From NCBI GenBank assembly GCA_010015655.1, contig ML976697.1, positions 382,305 through 446,304 on the forward strand: a DNA stretch of 64,000 bases. The letters run 5' to 3'. A model generated the notes under the pieces. The model did not search any database, was not told the origin of the DNA, and saw nothing but the letters and a program-made list of their open reading frames with translations. A program made the position numbers and the translations under genes. Shown piece by piece: positions 9,640 through 20,398 of the stretch (position 1 is its first letter; each line of letters begins with the position of its first letter). The stretch is from Bimuria novae-zelandiae CBS 107.79 (Eukaryota > Ascomycota > Dothideomycetes > Pleosporales > Didymosphaeriaceae).

Positions 9640-12600
9640 ACCTTACCGCGATCCTATAGTAACGCTAAGAGATTACACTAACTACACGGGATGGATAACG
9701 TAGCTGCAAGCTAGATACGTTGTTTACAATATCTAGGACAAAGTTAATCTAACGGCAACTGTCCCGTTAATAACGAAACCGGTAGCTATTAGAGCCCTAA
9801 TAATCGCTAGATACGCAACAGCCGCGAACGTTAAAATCCTAATAAGACAGACTAAACTATTAGTAGCAGGACAAAAGGCGTTTAAGGAAGATCTTAAATA
9901 CTATAAGATTCTTGTTAAACAATATAAGAACAATAGACACAAGTATAAGAAGGAATAAGCAAGCCTCTAACACATCGTGGCCTTTATCTAGTTAACTATA
10001 TCGCCACACCTATTGCGCACGTGCTGCCTTCCAAAGAAGTTACTACGCTAATAGATTACTAACCTAAAGTTAATAGTTAGAGTTAATAAATAAATTGAAT
10101 AAGAACGAGCCCGCGATTAATACCTTACCTTACTTAGACTAATAAGAAGCGCGTCGCAATAGGATACATGGCTAGCTAAGTATAACTAAGTAGCTACTGA
10201 GGTAGAGACATATTAATTCGCCGAACTATTATAATTAAATGTAATTACAAAAGACTTCTTAGTAGCCGTAAACAAAGTTGCTCCTATATAGTCTACAAAC
10301 TTTTAAGATAATAGTTAATTTGCAGCTAGCATGAGCTGGAAGGAGATAATAAAACGCTTCTAAGAATACATAATAATAAACCATCCCCTTAGATTAAGGA
10401 AACATAAAGTAGCCTTTATATTTAATAATACATTATATCTTGCTAAAGGTAGTGTAACCACCTAGAGTAATAGCAAGGACGCCTTCTATGCTAAAAGCGC
10501 GCTATCTAATAGAAACTAGGGCAGACCCCGTAATTAACGTATAGCTAGTAAAAATGCCAAGCTTAAGTAGCCTTTAGATTAAGAGCTAGCTATAACAGCG
10601 GGAGCAAAATACCCTGCCTGTAAATAACACTATAGTATTAGGGATTACTATTATATTAACCTAGACCAAGCTCCTGAATAGTGGAAACTAAATAAGACTA
10701 TAAGCGAGCTTATTAAATTTAAGCGTAAGAAGGACGCAACGTTCTAAGGGCTAATTTATAGATAGAGTAGAACCTAATCGCGAACGCTAATTCTTAAATA
10801 ATTATATACTCTAACGCTAGAGATCCCTAATAAGTAACTAGAAGGGCGGAGAACATTAAAAGTTAACGCCGCGTTTACCTTGGCGCCTGTTAGGATAGAA
10901 ATTAATAACTACCTATTAAAGCAATCGTTTATCCTCGACTTAAGATTAACCTGCCATATTACGAACAACCCTAACCGTATTTATAACTTTCGTCCTCCTA
11001 TGCCCGGAGACTATATATAGGCTAGGAATACGAAGATATAGATAAAAGGATACAGCTCTATTAATCTAACCCTAAAAAGTTAGTCTAGAATAACCAAATT
11101 AGTCCTGCACGACGTGACTATCTACCTTAACCTACTATATAATCTAGTCTCTTTTTAACTACTAAGATAGAGAGGAATCTGGTGGGATACGTAAATAGAC
11201 CTAACTACTCTAAGAGGACCAGATAACATAATTATTAAGAATCTTACCAAGATCCACGGCTAGTGGGTACTTAAGTACGACCCACTACTACCTGCCTTAT
11301 ATCATGCACGCAAGATTACCTCTTAAATAAAAAGAGCACTATAGAGAGCGTTAGCTATGCTCTAGCATAAGAGACTAAGACACCCTAAACTGGCAGCGAT
11401 TAAGCACCTAGTGTAGCAAGCTAAGGGGGTGCGCGTGAAAGGGATTACGATAGTTAAGTGTAACTCTTATAGTAGAGCGAAATCAAAACGACAGATTAGC
11501 CACGCGCCACGGATTAACACTAAAGGACCTAGAGAGAGGCTAACTATCGATTTCTATACATACAAAACGCAAAGCGTCACTAAAGAAAAGAGCTAAATAT
11601 TAATTACTAATAAATTCTTAAGACTATAATAGGACTTTTACTTCACAGACAATAGAACAGCGAAATTAATTATTAAAATCTTTTTAACCTTCCTCATATT
11701 CCTTAAGAACCACTACAACATAATAGTTAAGACTATCGAGGCAGACAATAAAATTACTATAGTTAAACTAAAAGTAAAACGTTAGTTAGTAACCTAAGGA
11801 ATTATCATCAAGCCTTTGGCCCTAGACACCTAAGCTTAGAACGGAGGTGCCAAACGCTTAGGGGGTGTAAATAAAGAGAAATCACGCGTAATGCGACTCG
11901 ACGCCAACCTATCTTAGGAACTATAGCCTAAAGTTACAAGGGCTATAGTATACCTCTATAATTAAACACTAAATTACGCGAATAACTAGAAAACGCTATA
12001 TAAGATATTCTTCACACAAGTCGCGTTTAGTAATAGGATCGTAACTTTACTACAAAAACCTAATCTCGTCTACCTAAAGGCGTATAGCTGCAAAGCCTTT
12101 ACGATAACCAACGACACTTACTAAGGTAAATTACGTTTGCAACGCCTCGATTCGAAAGCTTAAATTAGCTATCTTGTTAGATACTAATCCTTAAATATCT
12201 ATCGCATTTAGATACTATCACTCGCCAAGGTGATCAGCACCCGAGACGTCGTCTTTAACGAGTAGTCTATATTTAACAGGAAGACTAAAAATCTAATAGA
12301 TAACCTTATGCATAACACGCTGGAAGAAATATCCACGCATATAAGGACTATTAAACTACTAACTCCTATTTAGCAACTAGAAATAGAGTCCTTCTATAAG
12401 GATAAGGCTGCTAAGGACTTTCTAGACTATTAAGGCGAAGTAGACCCGCCAGGCTACTATTAAGGGAGGAAAATTAGAGATAGTTACCTAACTTCTCTAT
12501 CTACACTACTACCTGCAGCATTACTTGCTTAGTTAATAGCTAGAAATAAATCTAAAGTAACATAACATAGGTTGCCTAAAACTACCCCCTGGGCAGCAGC

Positions 12601-14330
12601 CTTTATGGCGGGAACCTAAGCTAGCCATGTTAGGAAATACGGAGGGGATATTATAGATAAGGTAAAAATAATAAGAATGCTCGCTAAAGGCTTAAAGCCC
12701 TATTAAAGTTAACTCCTACCTTTGCTAACGTGCCGTACCAAGCTTAAGGACCACCTAATAGGTAAACTATTTAAAGAAGTAGAACAGGCCTATCTTGCAA
12801 GCCATTAATAAATAAAATTATAGTTAGAGGTACTAATAAAGAAGATTAAGTTAACAGGACAATAGATCCTTAACTATATGTAGGTATACACCTATAAACT
12901 TAATAAGCACTATCGCTTGCTAAAGTGCAAGGCGCGACTAGTTGTCTGTAGTAATTAATAATAGAATATTACCTCGCAGGACACTTACGCAGCCACGCTC
13001 GCTAGCTAGTTATTTCAAATGCTAATAGCAATTGCAGCCCACCACGACTTAGAGCTTAAATAATACAACGTCACGAACGCCTTTGTCCATGCAACAATGG
13101 ATCGAGAAGTATACATAAGAATGCCCTACGGCTATCGAAAACCTGGAACGATCCTCCAAGTCAATAAGGCTCTATATAGTCTACGGATCTCACCACTCCT
13201 CTGGCAGAGAGAATTCACCATAATACTTAAAGCTCTTAACTTCTAAACTGTGCCTCACGAGCCATGCTGCCTTATTAAAGACGGAATTATTGTCTTCTTC
13301 TACGTTAACAATATTATAGTAGCGTATTACAAGCAGAAAGAGCAAGAAGCCTAGCAAATAATTAAGCGCCTACGGGAGAAATACATCTTTACTAGAGGAA
13401 ACGACCTTTAGTAGTTTCTTAGCGTAGAGGTTATTAGGGACTAAAGTCACTAGAAGATCTAACTCTCTTAAGCCGCATACGTAGAGAAGATTAGTTAACT
13501 AGTTAATAGGAAAGACATCCGTCACGATACCCTAATAGCCACTACTAAGTTAAAGCCTTAAACAGGCTTAGCAACACCCTTAGAAATTAATAAATACTAA
13601 CGTAAAATCGGATTACTTCTATTCGCGATAGTAACGACCCGACCGGACATTACCTTTGTAACCTTAAGGCTGGCTTGGTTCCTGTTAAATCCAGGCTCTG
13701 AACATCACAATGCCGCCAATTAAGTACTACTATACTTGTCTAGCACCAGATGGAGAGCACTGTAACTTAGAGGGGGCAACTACCTTTAAGTAGCTAGCAA
13801 TACTTTATTTACTAATAATATACTAGACAGAAAGAGCTCGCAAGGATACGCTATTAAGCTATTTAACGGACTTATTGCCTAGAGAGCAAATAAACAAGAC
13901 ACTATTATAACCTTAATAACTAAAGTAGAGCTTCTCGCCTTATTATAAGTGGCTAAGAAAGTAATCTTTATTTCACGACTATTAGACAAACTATAGATTG
14001 AACTACTTTTATTATTAATTACTATCCAATGCGATAACAAGCAAACTATTTAACTAGTAACTAAGGAGATATCCAAGCTCCAGACTAAACTACGACACGT
14101 CGACATTTACAATTACTGGCTAAGACAGGAAGTCTCTACTAGAAAGATAAAGGTGGAGTACGTGCAATCGGCAGATATAATCGCTAACGGCTTTATAAAG
14201 GTCCTCCTAGTTAACAAGTGGGAAAGGTTCCTAACTTAACTTAGACTAGTAGAAGTAGAGAGACCTAAGGTAACGAACAAAGCGCCTCTTAAGGAGATTT
14301 AGGAATAACTTAAAGACCTCGCGCTCGCAT
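9640..14330 (+). pseudogene. Copia A polyprotein (gag-PR-IN-RT-RNase H), many stops
   Basis: Order of recognisable parts: gag zinc knuckle near 10615-10650 (CP.CK.HYS.RDYYY); integrase zinc-binding segment HKRLRHPKLAAIKHLV near 11368-11412; integrase core and NGGAKRLGGVNKEKSR near 11840-11880; reverse transcriptase AFVHATMDREVYIRMP near 13080-13125 and the active-site box at 13291-13311 changed from YVDD to YVNN; RNase H CDNKQTI near 14030. Stops at former CAA/CAG/CGA/TGG sites indicate RIP. No function is possible. Confidence 0.85.
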
Positions 14331-14384
14331 AATAAGAAACTATAATATAATCTAGCCTATAAGGATTTCTAAGCTAAGGGGGTG

Positions 14385-14553
14385 TGTTAGATAGAACGAG
14401 TGCGTTGAGGTCGGATCTGCACAATCGAGCAGGGACCACAGCGCTTATCGTACTAGCCCAGGGGTTAAAACCAACCCAACAGAGTTAACAGAGAACAAGA
14501 CACAATTATCACCAATCATCATACCTTATCGCACGCAAGCATCTTATCTGACA
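14385..14553 (+). repeat. 3' LTR of copia A
   Basis: TGTTAGATAGAACG...ATCTGACA, less mutated than its 5' partner. It follows a GGGGGTG polypurine tract and is followed by the AAAGT target duplication. Confidence 0.95.
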
Positions 14554-14558
14554 AAAGT

Positions 14559-16697
14559 ATAACATACCTCTCTATGATAAACGCGAAACTAAGTATTTTC
14601 TATATCTAAATAAAGCTATAAATAACTTACTAATAATATTAATTAATAAAATTTATATATTAATAGAATAGCAAACCTGCCTCCACACTAACTATAAGGA
14701 ACATAAGTAGAATAAAGCACTCTTTAGATTTAGACTAGAAAACTACTATAAAGAGATAGCACGCTTAGATAAAGTAGAAGAAAGTGAATTTAGTAAAGCA
14801 ATCTATATAAGATAATAATATTATAAGTGTCTATAGAATAAAAAAGAACTATTAAGACCTATAGAACCACTTATAAAAAAGATATCTTTTTTAAACCTAG
14901 GCTTACGCGAGAGCACGCCTTTAAAGAACTAAATACTATAAATAGTTAAGTATTAAATAAGCTATTAGTATAGCTTGAAGGAATATAGATAAAGGCCATA
15001 CTAGATTTAGGAGTATAAGAGAATTACGTATCCTAAAACGTACTTAATAGAGTAGGAGTTTATAAGCGTAAGAAAGCTACGCCCTACACTATCTATATCG
15101 TAAATAGACACTTACTACCTAGCACGTCACGAATTAAATATAAAATTGAAATACTACTTAAGATATATAGATGCTAGGAGATAATTACCCTTAATATTCT
15201 TAAAAAAGCTAATTATAACTATTACGGTACCTCTAGTATCCGTAACACCTTAGCTACGCTATTACTAAAGCACTAGCGCTAGCCCGTACACCCTTACACA
15301 TTCTATCTATAGCCCTTATTTATATAGCCTTATCTGCCTATATTCCTACTCCTTAGATATCCTCTTGTATTACACCTGAGTATGTACATAGTAGTCTAGT
15401 TAATTAAGCTCTCTGAGTTCCTAATTTAGCGATCTGTAGCCTCTCGTAATAATAACATAGTACTAAAAATAGCCTAGTTAAGGAAGTAAGACCCTACTAT
15501 TAATTAAGGAAAGAGAACGCTATCCTTTAAACGTTATAAATATATATTATAAGTAAAACCTACGTATTAATAAAGTATAATAGTAAATAAGAGAGCTATA
15601 AATAACTTAATCTCGCGACTAAAAGTTAATAAATATAAAATACTCTTAGTATACGCTAGCAGAAACTACTAGATTATAAAGCATAAGAAGATAGACAATA
15701 GCACACTTTATAGGATTCTAAAATACTATTAAATATAGAATTGTATATTCACTAAAAGAGAAGAAAAGACTAACTTTTTAGAATATTAACTCTAGCATCT
15801 TGCGATAGACCTAGAAAAAGAGAAAATACTACCCTTTAGACTACTATATAGTAAGGCTAGAAAGGAACTCTAGCAGGAAAAAAAATTTATTAAGATAAAC
15901 CTTAAGAAGGACTATATACGACTATTAAAGTTACTAGTAGCTAGCCCCTTTATATTTATTATAAAGAAAGACAGAACACCACGACTATACGTTAATTACT
16001 AAAAGGTTAATAATATAATAGTTAAAAATTAATACTTACTACTAAATATCTTAGAGCTTAAAGACTAACACTTAAGAGCTAAAATCCTTACGATAATAGA
16101 TCTACGAGATAGATACTACCTTATATAAATTGAGGAAGGTAACAAGTAAAAGAGAGCGTTTAAATTACGCTATAAATTATTTAAATATATAATTATACCT
16201 TTTAAACGTACTAACGTACCAGTAAACCTCTAAGCACTAGTTAATAATATATTTTATAACTATCTAGATATATTTATTATTACATATAGGAATAATATAT
16301 TTATTTTTTAATAAGAAATTAGACTATATTCTTTACATTTAAATAGTGTTAAAGGCATTAGACAAATCACACCTTAGGATTAAATTAAAACAATATAAAT
16401 AGCATGTAAAATAACTTAAATTCCTAAGATATATAATGAGTATAAATATAATTAAAGTCGCGCTAGACGAGATTAAATATATTATAATCTAGCCTACCCT
16501 AAAGATAGTTAAGAACGTCTAATAATTCTTAGGATTTTATAGATTTAATAAACAGTTTATCTAAGACTACGCTATGGTTATAATACCTTTAACTATTCTT
16601 ACTAAGAACGAGACGCCTTTTAAATAGACAAAAAAATATAAAAATTTATTTAGACATTTAGTAAAAGCATGCACTACGGTACTAGTCCTTATTTACT
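14559..16697 (+). pseudogene. Gypsy protease and reverse transcriptase, degraded
   Basis: Continuation of the gypsy polyprotein after copia A. A retropepsin-like stretch KAILDLGV near 14995 (DSGA in intact relatives) is followed by ENYVSQNVL-like sequence. Near 15940-16270 are reverse-transcriptase blocks: SPFIFIIKKD, LYVNY*KVNN, IDLRDRYYLI and IIPFKRTNVPVNL; the YLDD-like box near 16260 reads YLDIFIIT. Stops throughout. Cut off by copia B at 16698. Confidence 0.75.
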
Positions 16698-16702
16698 TTA
16701 GG

Positions 16703-16944
16703 TGTTGGCTTTAAACCTGCGCAACACTACTACGGCTTTCACCGCCATGCAGTTTGCCTGCGGTTTATTACGCAGTTTGCCTATGGTTTGTTACGCTAGT
16801 CCTGATTAGGCTAGCAAGGGACAAACCACGCTCGATAAATACTTCTCACAATAGCCCACCACAATAGATCTGCAATTAAGAATTAAATTAATACTACATT
16901 ATTGCAACGAAGTCTTGATCCAACAGCCTATTGCCGTATCAACA
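16703..16944 (+). repeat. 5' LTR of copia B
   Basis: TGTTGGCTTTAAACC...TATCAACA with the internal near-repeat GCAGTTTGCCTRYGGTTTRT. It keeps normal composition while the internal part is AT-rich. Confidence 0.95.
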
Positions 16945-17977
16945 CTAATCAGTGGTTGCTACACCACAGATCGGCAAGATATACTATGTACAGGGAATCT
17001 TAGCGCACGTTTCAGGCTAAGTATTCTAGCAATAGAAGCGGTTAGCGCATGCCTCCTCCCCTACCAAGGCCCAGGATACAGCATCGCTAGTGCGAAGTAC
17101 AGGTACGACAAGCTCACTGCTATCCTGTATCAGGATCAGCGGCGCCTCGTATTTGAAGGATCTCTCCGCCTAGATTGTCCCTACCAAGGCTCAGTTCGAA
17201 AGGAGATTTACGTCAACCACGCTAACTCTTATTAAATCACACTAATTACAGGCCCACATCTAAAACGCTATTATAAAGTACACCTAAACAAAGGATCGCT
17301 CGTAGTACCTAGATAAGATAATCTACAAGGACTAGTACGCCAACTAAGATTTTAATATCGCTAACGCCACCGTTAATATAGATAAACTTAACACTATAAT
17401 TATTAACTAGATAATATAGGTAGAAGAAGATAACATATTCGACCTGTTTCTACTACTTAAGTTTAAGGAGTATTTTAAGAATTTCACCCGCGATCTCTTT
17501 AACAGCATTAACAAGCGCATCTAAAAAGCACTTAAAAAGCTCCTCTACTAGCAAGATATCTATATTAAGCAAGGTAATAATAACAATCTCCCTAACTAAT
17601 TCGCAGAACTCCTTATATTAACCGCCGTCTTAAAATAGCCCGCCAAGCATCTTAAGCTTATAAGGCTCTACGAAGGCTTTAAGTGCCACTAGATTATAAA
17701 TAATAAAGAATAATAGCGGCAGCAGCGAGCTCCGCTAGGTAGAAGATTATTATTATTATCACAACCTAGATTTACGCCTGTGTAGAATAACTCTTATTTA
17801 CTTACTAACCTCGCCAAGTTATGCACGCCGGAGCAGAAGTATTTAGGTAATAAATACAATATTCTTAAAACAAAGATTAAGGTGTTTAACGACCTCTGTA
17901 CCAAGGTTAGGATTAATAAAAATAAGTAGTATAAAATGGCACTCTCTGTTATACTCACTAGCTAAGCGTTTTAGTAT
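16945..17977 (+). pseudogene. Copia B leader and start of gag, degraded
   Basis: The first 290 bp after the LTR keep normal composition and hold an accidental 106-codon ORF that starts inside the LTR. Two near-copies of CCTACCAAGGC occur (about 17060 and 17180). From 17240 on, stops abound. No conserved domain is seen. Interrupted by copia C. Confidence 0.6.
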
Positions 17978-17982
17978 TACTA

Positions 17983-18136
17983 TGTTAGCCAACATCACAA
18001 CTCGACTATGTCGTCACACAGTCATGTGACCCTGCTGATCTAGAATCTTCTAGATACTCCACTTCATGTATATAACCACTCTGACTTTACTAGATAGCAA
18101 TTAACCTAGTTCGCCTCCTGCTATGGTACGCACACA
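17983..18136 (+). repeat. 5' LTR of copia C
   Basis: TGTTAGCCAAC...GTACGCACACA with ATGTATATAACC as a likely TATA region and a TCTAGAATCTTCTAGA near-palindrome. Followed by a primer-site-like TTATAAGCCC, also found after the 5' LTR of copia G. Confidence 0.95.
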
Positions 18137-18969
18137 GTTATAAGCCCGGATTACACTCGCAATTAACAATTACTAAGTTCATTTTTATATAGACCTTATT
18201 ATTAATAGCCGTGACGTTGGCATTAGAGACCTTATTATCAATCGCCGTAGCATTAGCGTCAAAGACCTAATATAGACAACAGCTATAAAGTAGTGTCGGT
18301 ATTAATCACGATGTCGCTTAGCGACTAAGGAGTCACACGCGTGACTATTATACTAAATAAACTAGTAGATTAGGAGTCCTAGTTCTAGCTACGACAAGAG
18401 AAGGCTGTCGTAGACGGTATCTAGAAATACTGCGATATCTTAAAGCTAAAGGATAAGCTACTAAAGCTTACTAAGCCTACGAAACTATTGCCTAGCGCTA
18501 TTAAGGCTAGAGCAATCACGATTAGCTAGCTAAATGTAGGCTAGCAGGCAATATACAGTAATCTCCTTTAAGACTAGAGATACGAAAGAACGGAATATAC
18601 AAACCTAAAGCAGAGAGAAGGCGAGCTTCTTATGAAAATTAGCCGCACCATCGCGACTCGCCACCTCTACTTAATTAATAGAAAAGATAATATCTATAAT
18701 TAATTAATCGCGCTTAAGCAGTAGCTTGCACTAACTATAGCTACACGTAGTAGAGAGCTAGTAACTAAATACCGCGCTCTATAGGAGAAGCCTTAAAGCC
18801 ACAACCTTAAATAATAGCTTAATAACTAGATTTACATTATAAATTAATACAGGGAGGCAGACCTTCCTAAGACGACGGGCTATCAAGCCTAAGACGATTT
18901 TCTAGCAGTTATTAGAATAATTACTCCTGAGTGGGCCGCTGCATCACACCACGACCTTATTCTAAAAGA

Positions 18970-20145
18970 AACTATTAGGAAAACGGATGAGATTCAATCT
19001 CTAGCGGGCTATGTTGCCCAATTTAGGATGTATCATCGACGAATCGGACTTACTACGGCTTCGCTTGGAACGTTTGCTACACTAGGCGTTTCAGCACAAC
19101 AAAGCCAAGAACAGAAAGAACGATCGCCAAAGGGAAATCAGAGAACACCAGAGTGTGTCTGTGGAAGGCGACACTGGTATAAGGACTGCTGGTACCTAGT
19201 TCCAGACCATCCGAAGAGACCAAAGAACTTCCGACCAATACAGGCCACGTAAGCCAAGGTCATGGAGGCCTTAAAGGACCCAGAGCAAGCTAAGAGAATT
19301 GGTAATATCCTTGCAAGAGATAGGATAAGCATAAAGAAGGCAGACGAGCCAATAAAGCTTGATGACGGAAAGGCGTTAGTCAGTCATGATCAGAGGTTTG
19401 CTGCGTACAGCTCATTCTCTGTTATACAGCCGCAACAGGCACAGCAGAAAGCGCCGCCTCAGCAGGAGGAAGGCGAGGAAATCTTCGACACAGGCGCGCA
19501 GGATGCGCAGGATAACCAGCAAACTGCAGAAGAGCAGGACACCGAACAGCAGTTACAGGAGCAATTGCTCCAAGACATGCAGTCTGATCAAGAAGACGAT
19601 GAACCAACAATCCATATCAGAGCACCGCAGCAGGAGAATGTTACTAGTCAAGGACCGCTCAGACCGATCGCTTCAGACCACCAAAGCCAGCATCAAAAGG
19701 AACCTTCCACTCTACCCAAAGGATGGGCGAGTTCAGACGAATATGTTCCAGATCGACAGAGAAACAATGCACCCAAAATGGCTGATCCCGAGGTTGGAAG
19801 CAGCAGCAACATTGTAGCAGGCAAACAAGCAAGGAAGCAACCAAATCAAGCCTTAGCTACATACTATACAGCCTTTCCAGCAGCCTCAAATCCGCCAGCC
19901 CCAGCAAAGCTAGCTGGAGAACTTCCAAAGATGTGCACCACCACTAGATATGTCAGGAAGTATCAGAAGGCAGACTGCAGATTAAATGGAAGCCTACCGC
20001 AGAAATGCCAGCTGACGGCCTCACAAAGATCTTTCCACGCCAAAAGCACGCCAGCTTTGTGCGCCAGCTAGGACTCAGCGATATTTCAGCATTACTAGAG
20101 CCTCGAACAGACTCAGAGGATATTGTACCAAACGAGCTCGGAGGG
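18970..20145 (+). pseudogene. Gag-like ORFs plus fused RNase H tail of copia C
   Basis: An open segment at 19028-19252 ends in a zinc-knuckle-like CVCGRRHWYKDCWYLVP. After a stop, an ORF of 269 codons (19262-20071) is rich in Gln and Glu and holds YYTAFPAASNPPAPAKLAGELPK, the stretch normally placed before reverse transcriptase in copia. Near 19960-19985 the homology jumps. In another frame, from about 19980 to 20145, runs the end of a copia RNase H: IKWKPTAEMPADGLTKIFPR, then QKHASFVRQLGL, ending at TAG 20143-20145. The jump marks an internal deletion of integrase and reverse transcriptase. The long ORF is therefore a remnant, but it could still yield a Gag-like protein. Confidence 0.75.
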
Positions 20146-20239
20146 TGGTACTAGAGGAACACACGCAGAGATCACTAAGAGCTCAGAGTCACTCCTTTTT
20201 CAGCTTTCGTTTCTGCAATTCACTCAAGCTGGGGGGGTG

Positions 20240-20393
20240 TGTTAGCCAACATTACAACTCGACTATGTCGTCACACAGTCATGTGACCCTGCTGATCTAG
20301 AATCTTCTAGATACTCCACTTCATGTATATAATCACTCTGACTTTACTAGATAGCAATCAACCCAGTTCGCCTCCTGCTGTGGTACGCACACA
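20240..20393 (+). repeat. 3' LTR of copia C
   Basis: Preceded by a GGGGGGG polypurine tract. Five transitions separate it from the 5' LTR. The TACTA duplication follows. Confidence 0.95.
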
Positions 20394-20398
20394 TACTA

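Larger units (their letters stand above)
9428..14553 (+). mobile_element. Copia A: full-length Ty1/copia element, RIP-degraded
   Basis: LTRs 9428-9596 and 14385-14553 (169 bp each) bound it, and AAAGT lies on both sides (9423-9427, 14554-14558) as a 5-bp TSD. A primer site (ATTAAGAGTC...) follows the 5' LTR and a polypurine tract (AAGGGGGTG) precedes the 3' LTR. Total 5126 bp. It interrupts the gypsy element after gag. Copia D and copia E share its primer site and polyprotein, so the three belong to one clade. Confidence 0.95.
17983..20393 (+). mobile_element. Copia C: internally deleted, non-autonomous copia element
   Basis: LTRs 17983-18136 and 20240-20393 (154 bp) differ by only five transitions, and TACTA flanks both ends (17978-17982, 20394-20398). 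The internal region is only 2.1 kb. It has the leader, gag with a zinc-knuckle-like segment, the sequence before the reverse transcriptase, and then directly the last part of RNase H; integrase and almost all reverse transcriptase are missing. The first 800 bp of the inside are RIP-mutated, the last 1.4 kb are nearly clean. A solo LTR of this family sits in copia E. Confidence 0.93.

Noticed and set aside
16915..17235. 106-codon plus-strand ORF
   Set aside because: It begins inside the copia B LTR and runs into the leader; no domain, most likely chance.
19386..19817. 143-codon basic ORF overlapping the copia C ORF
   Set aside because: Out-of-frame shadow of the Gln/Glu-rich Gag-like ORF; Ser/Arg-rich composition is typical of a shifted frame.
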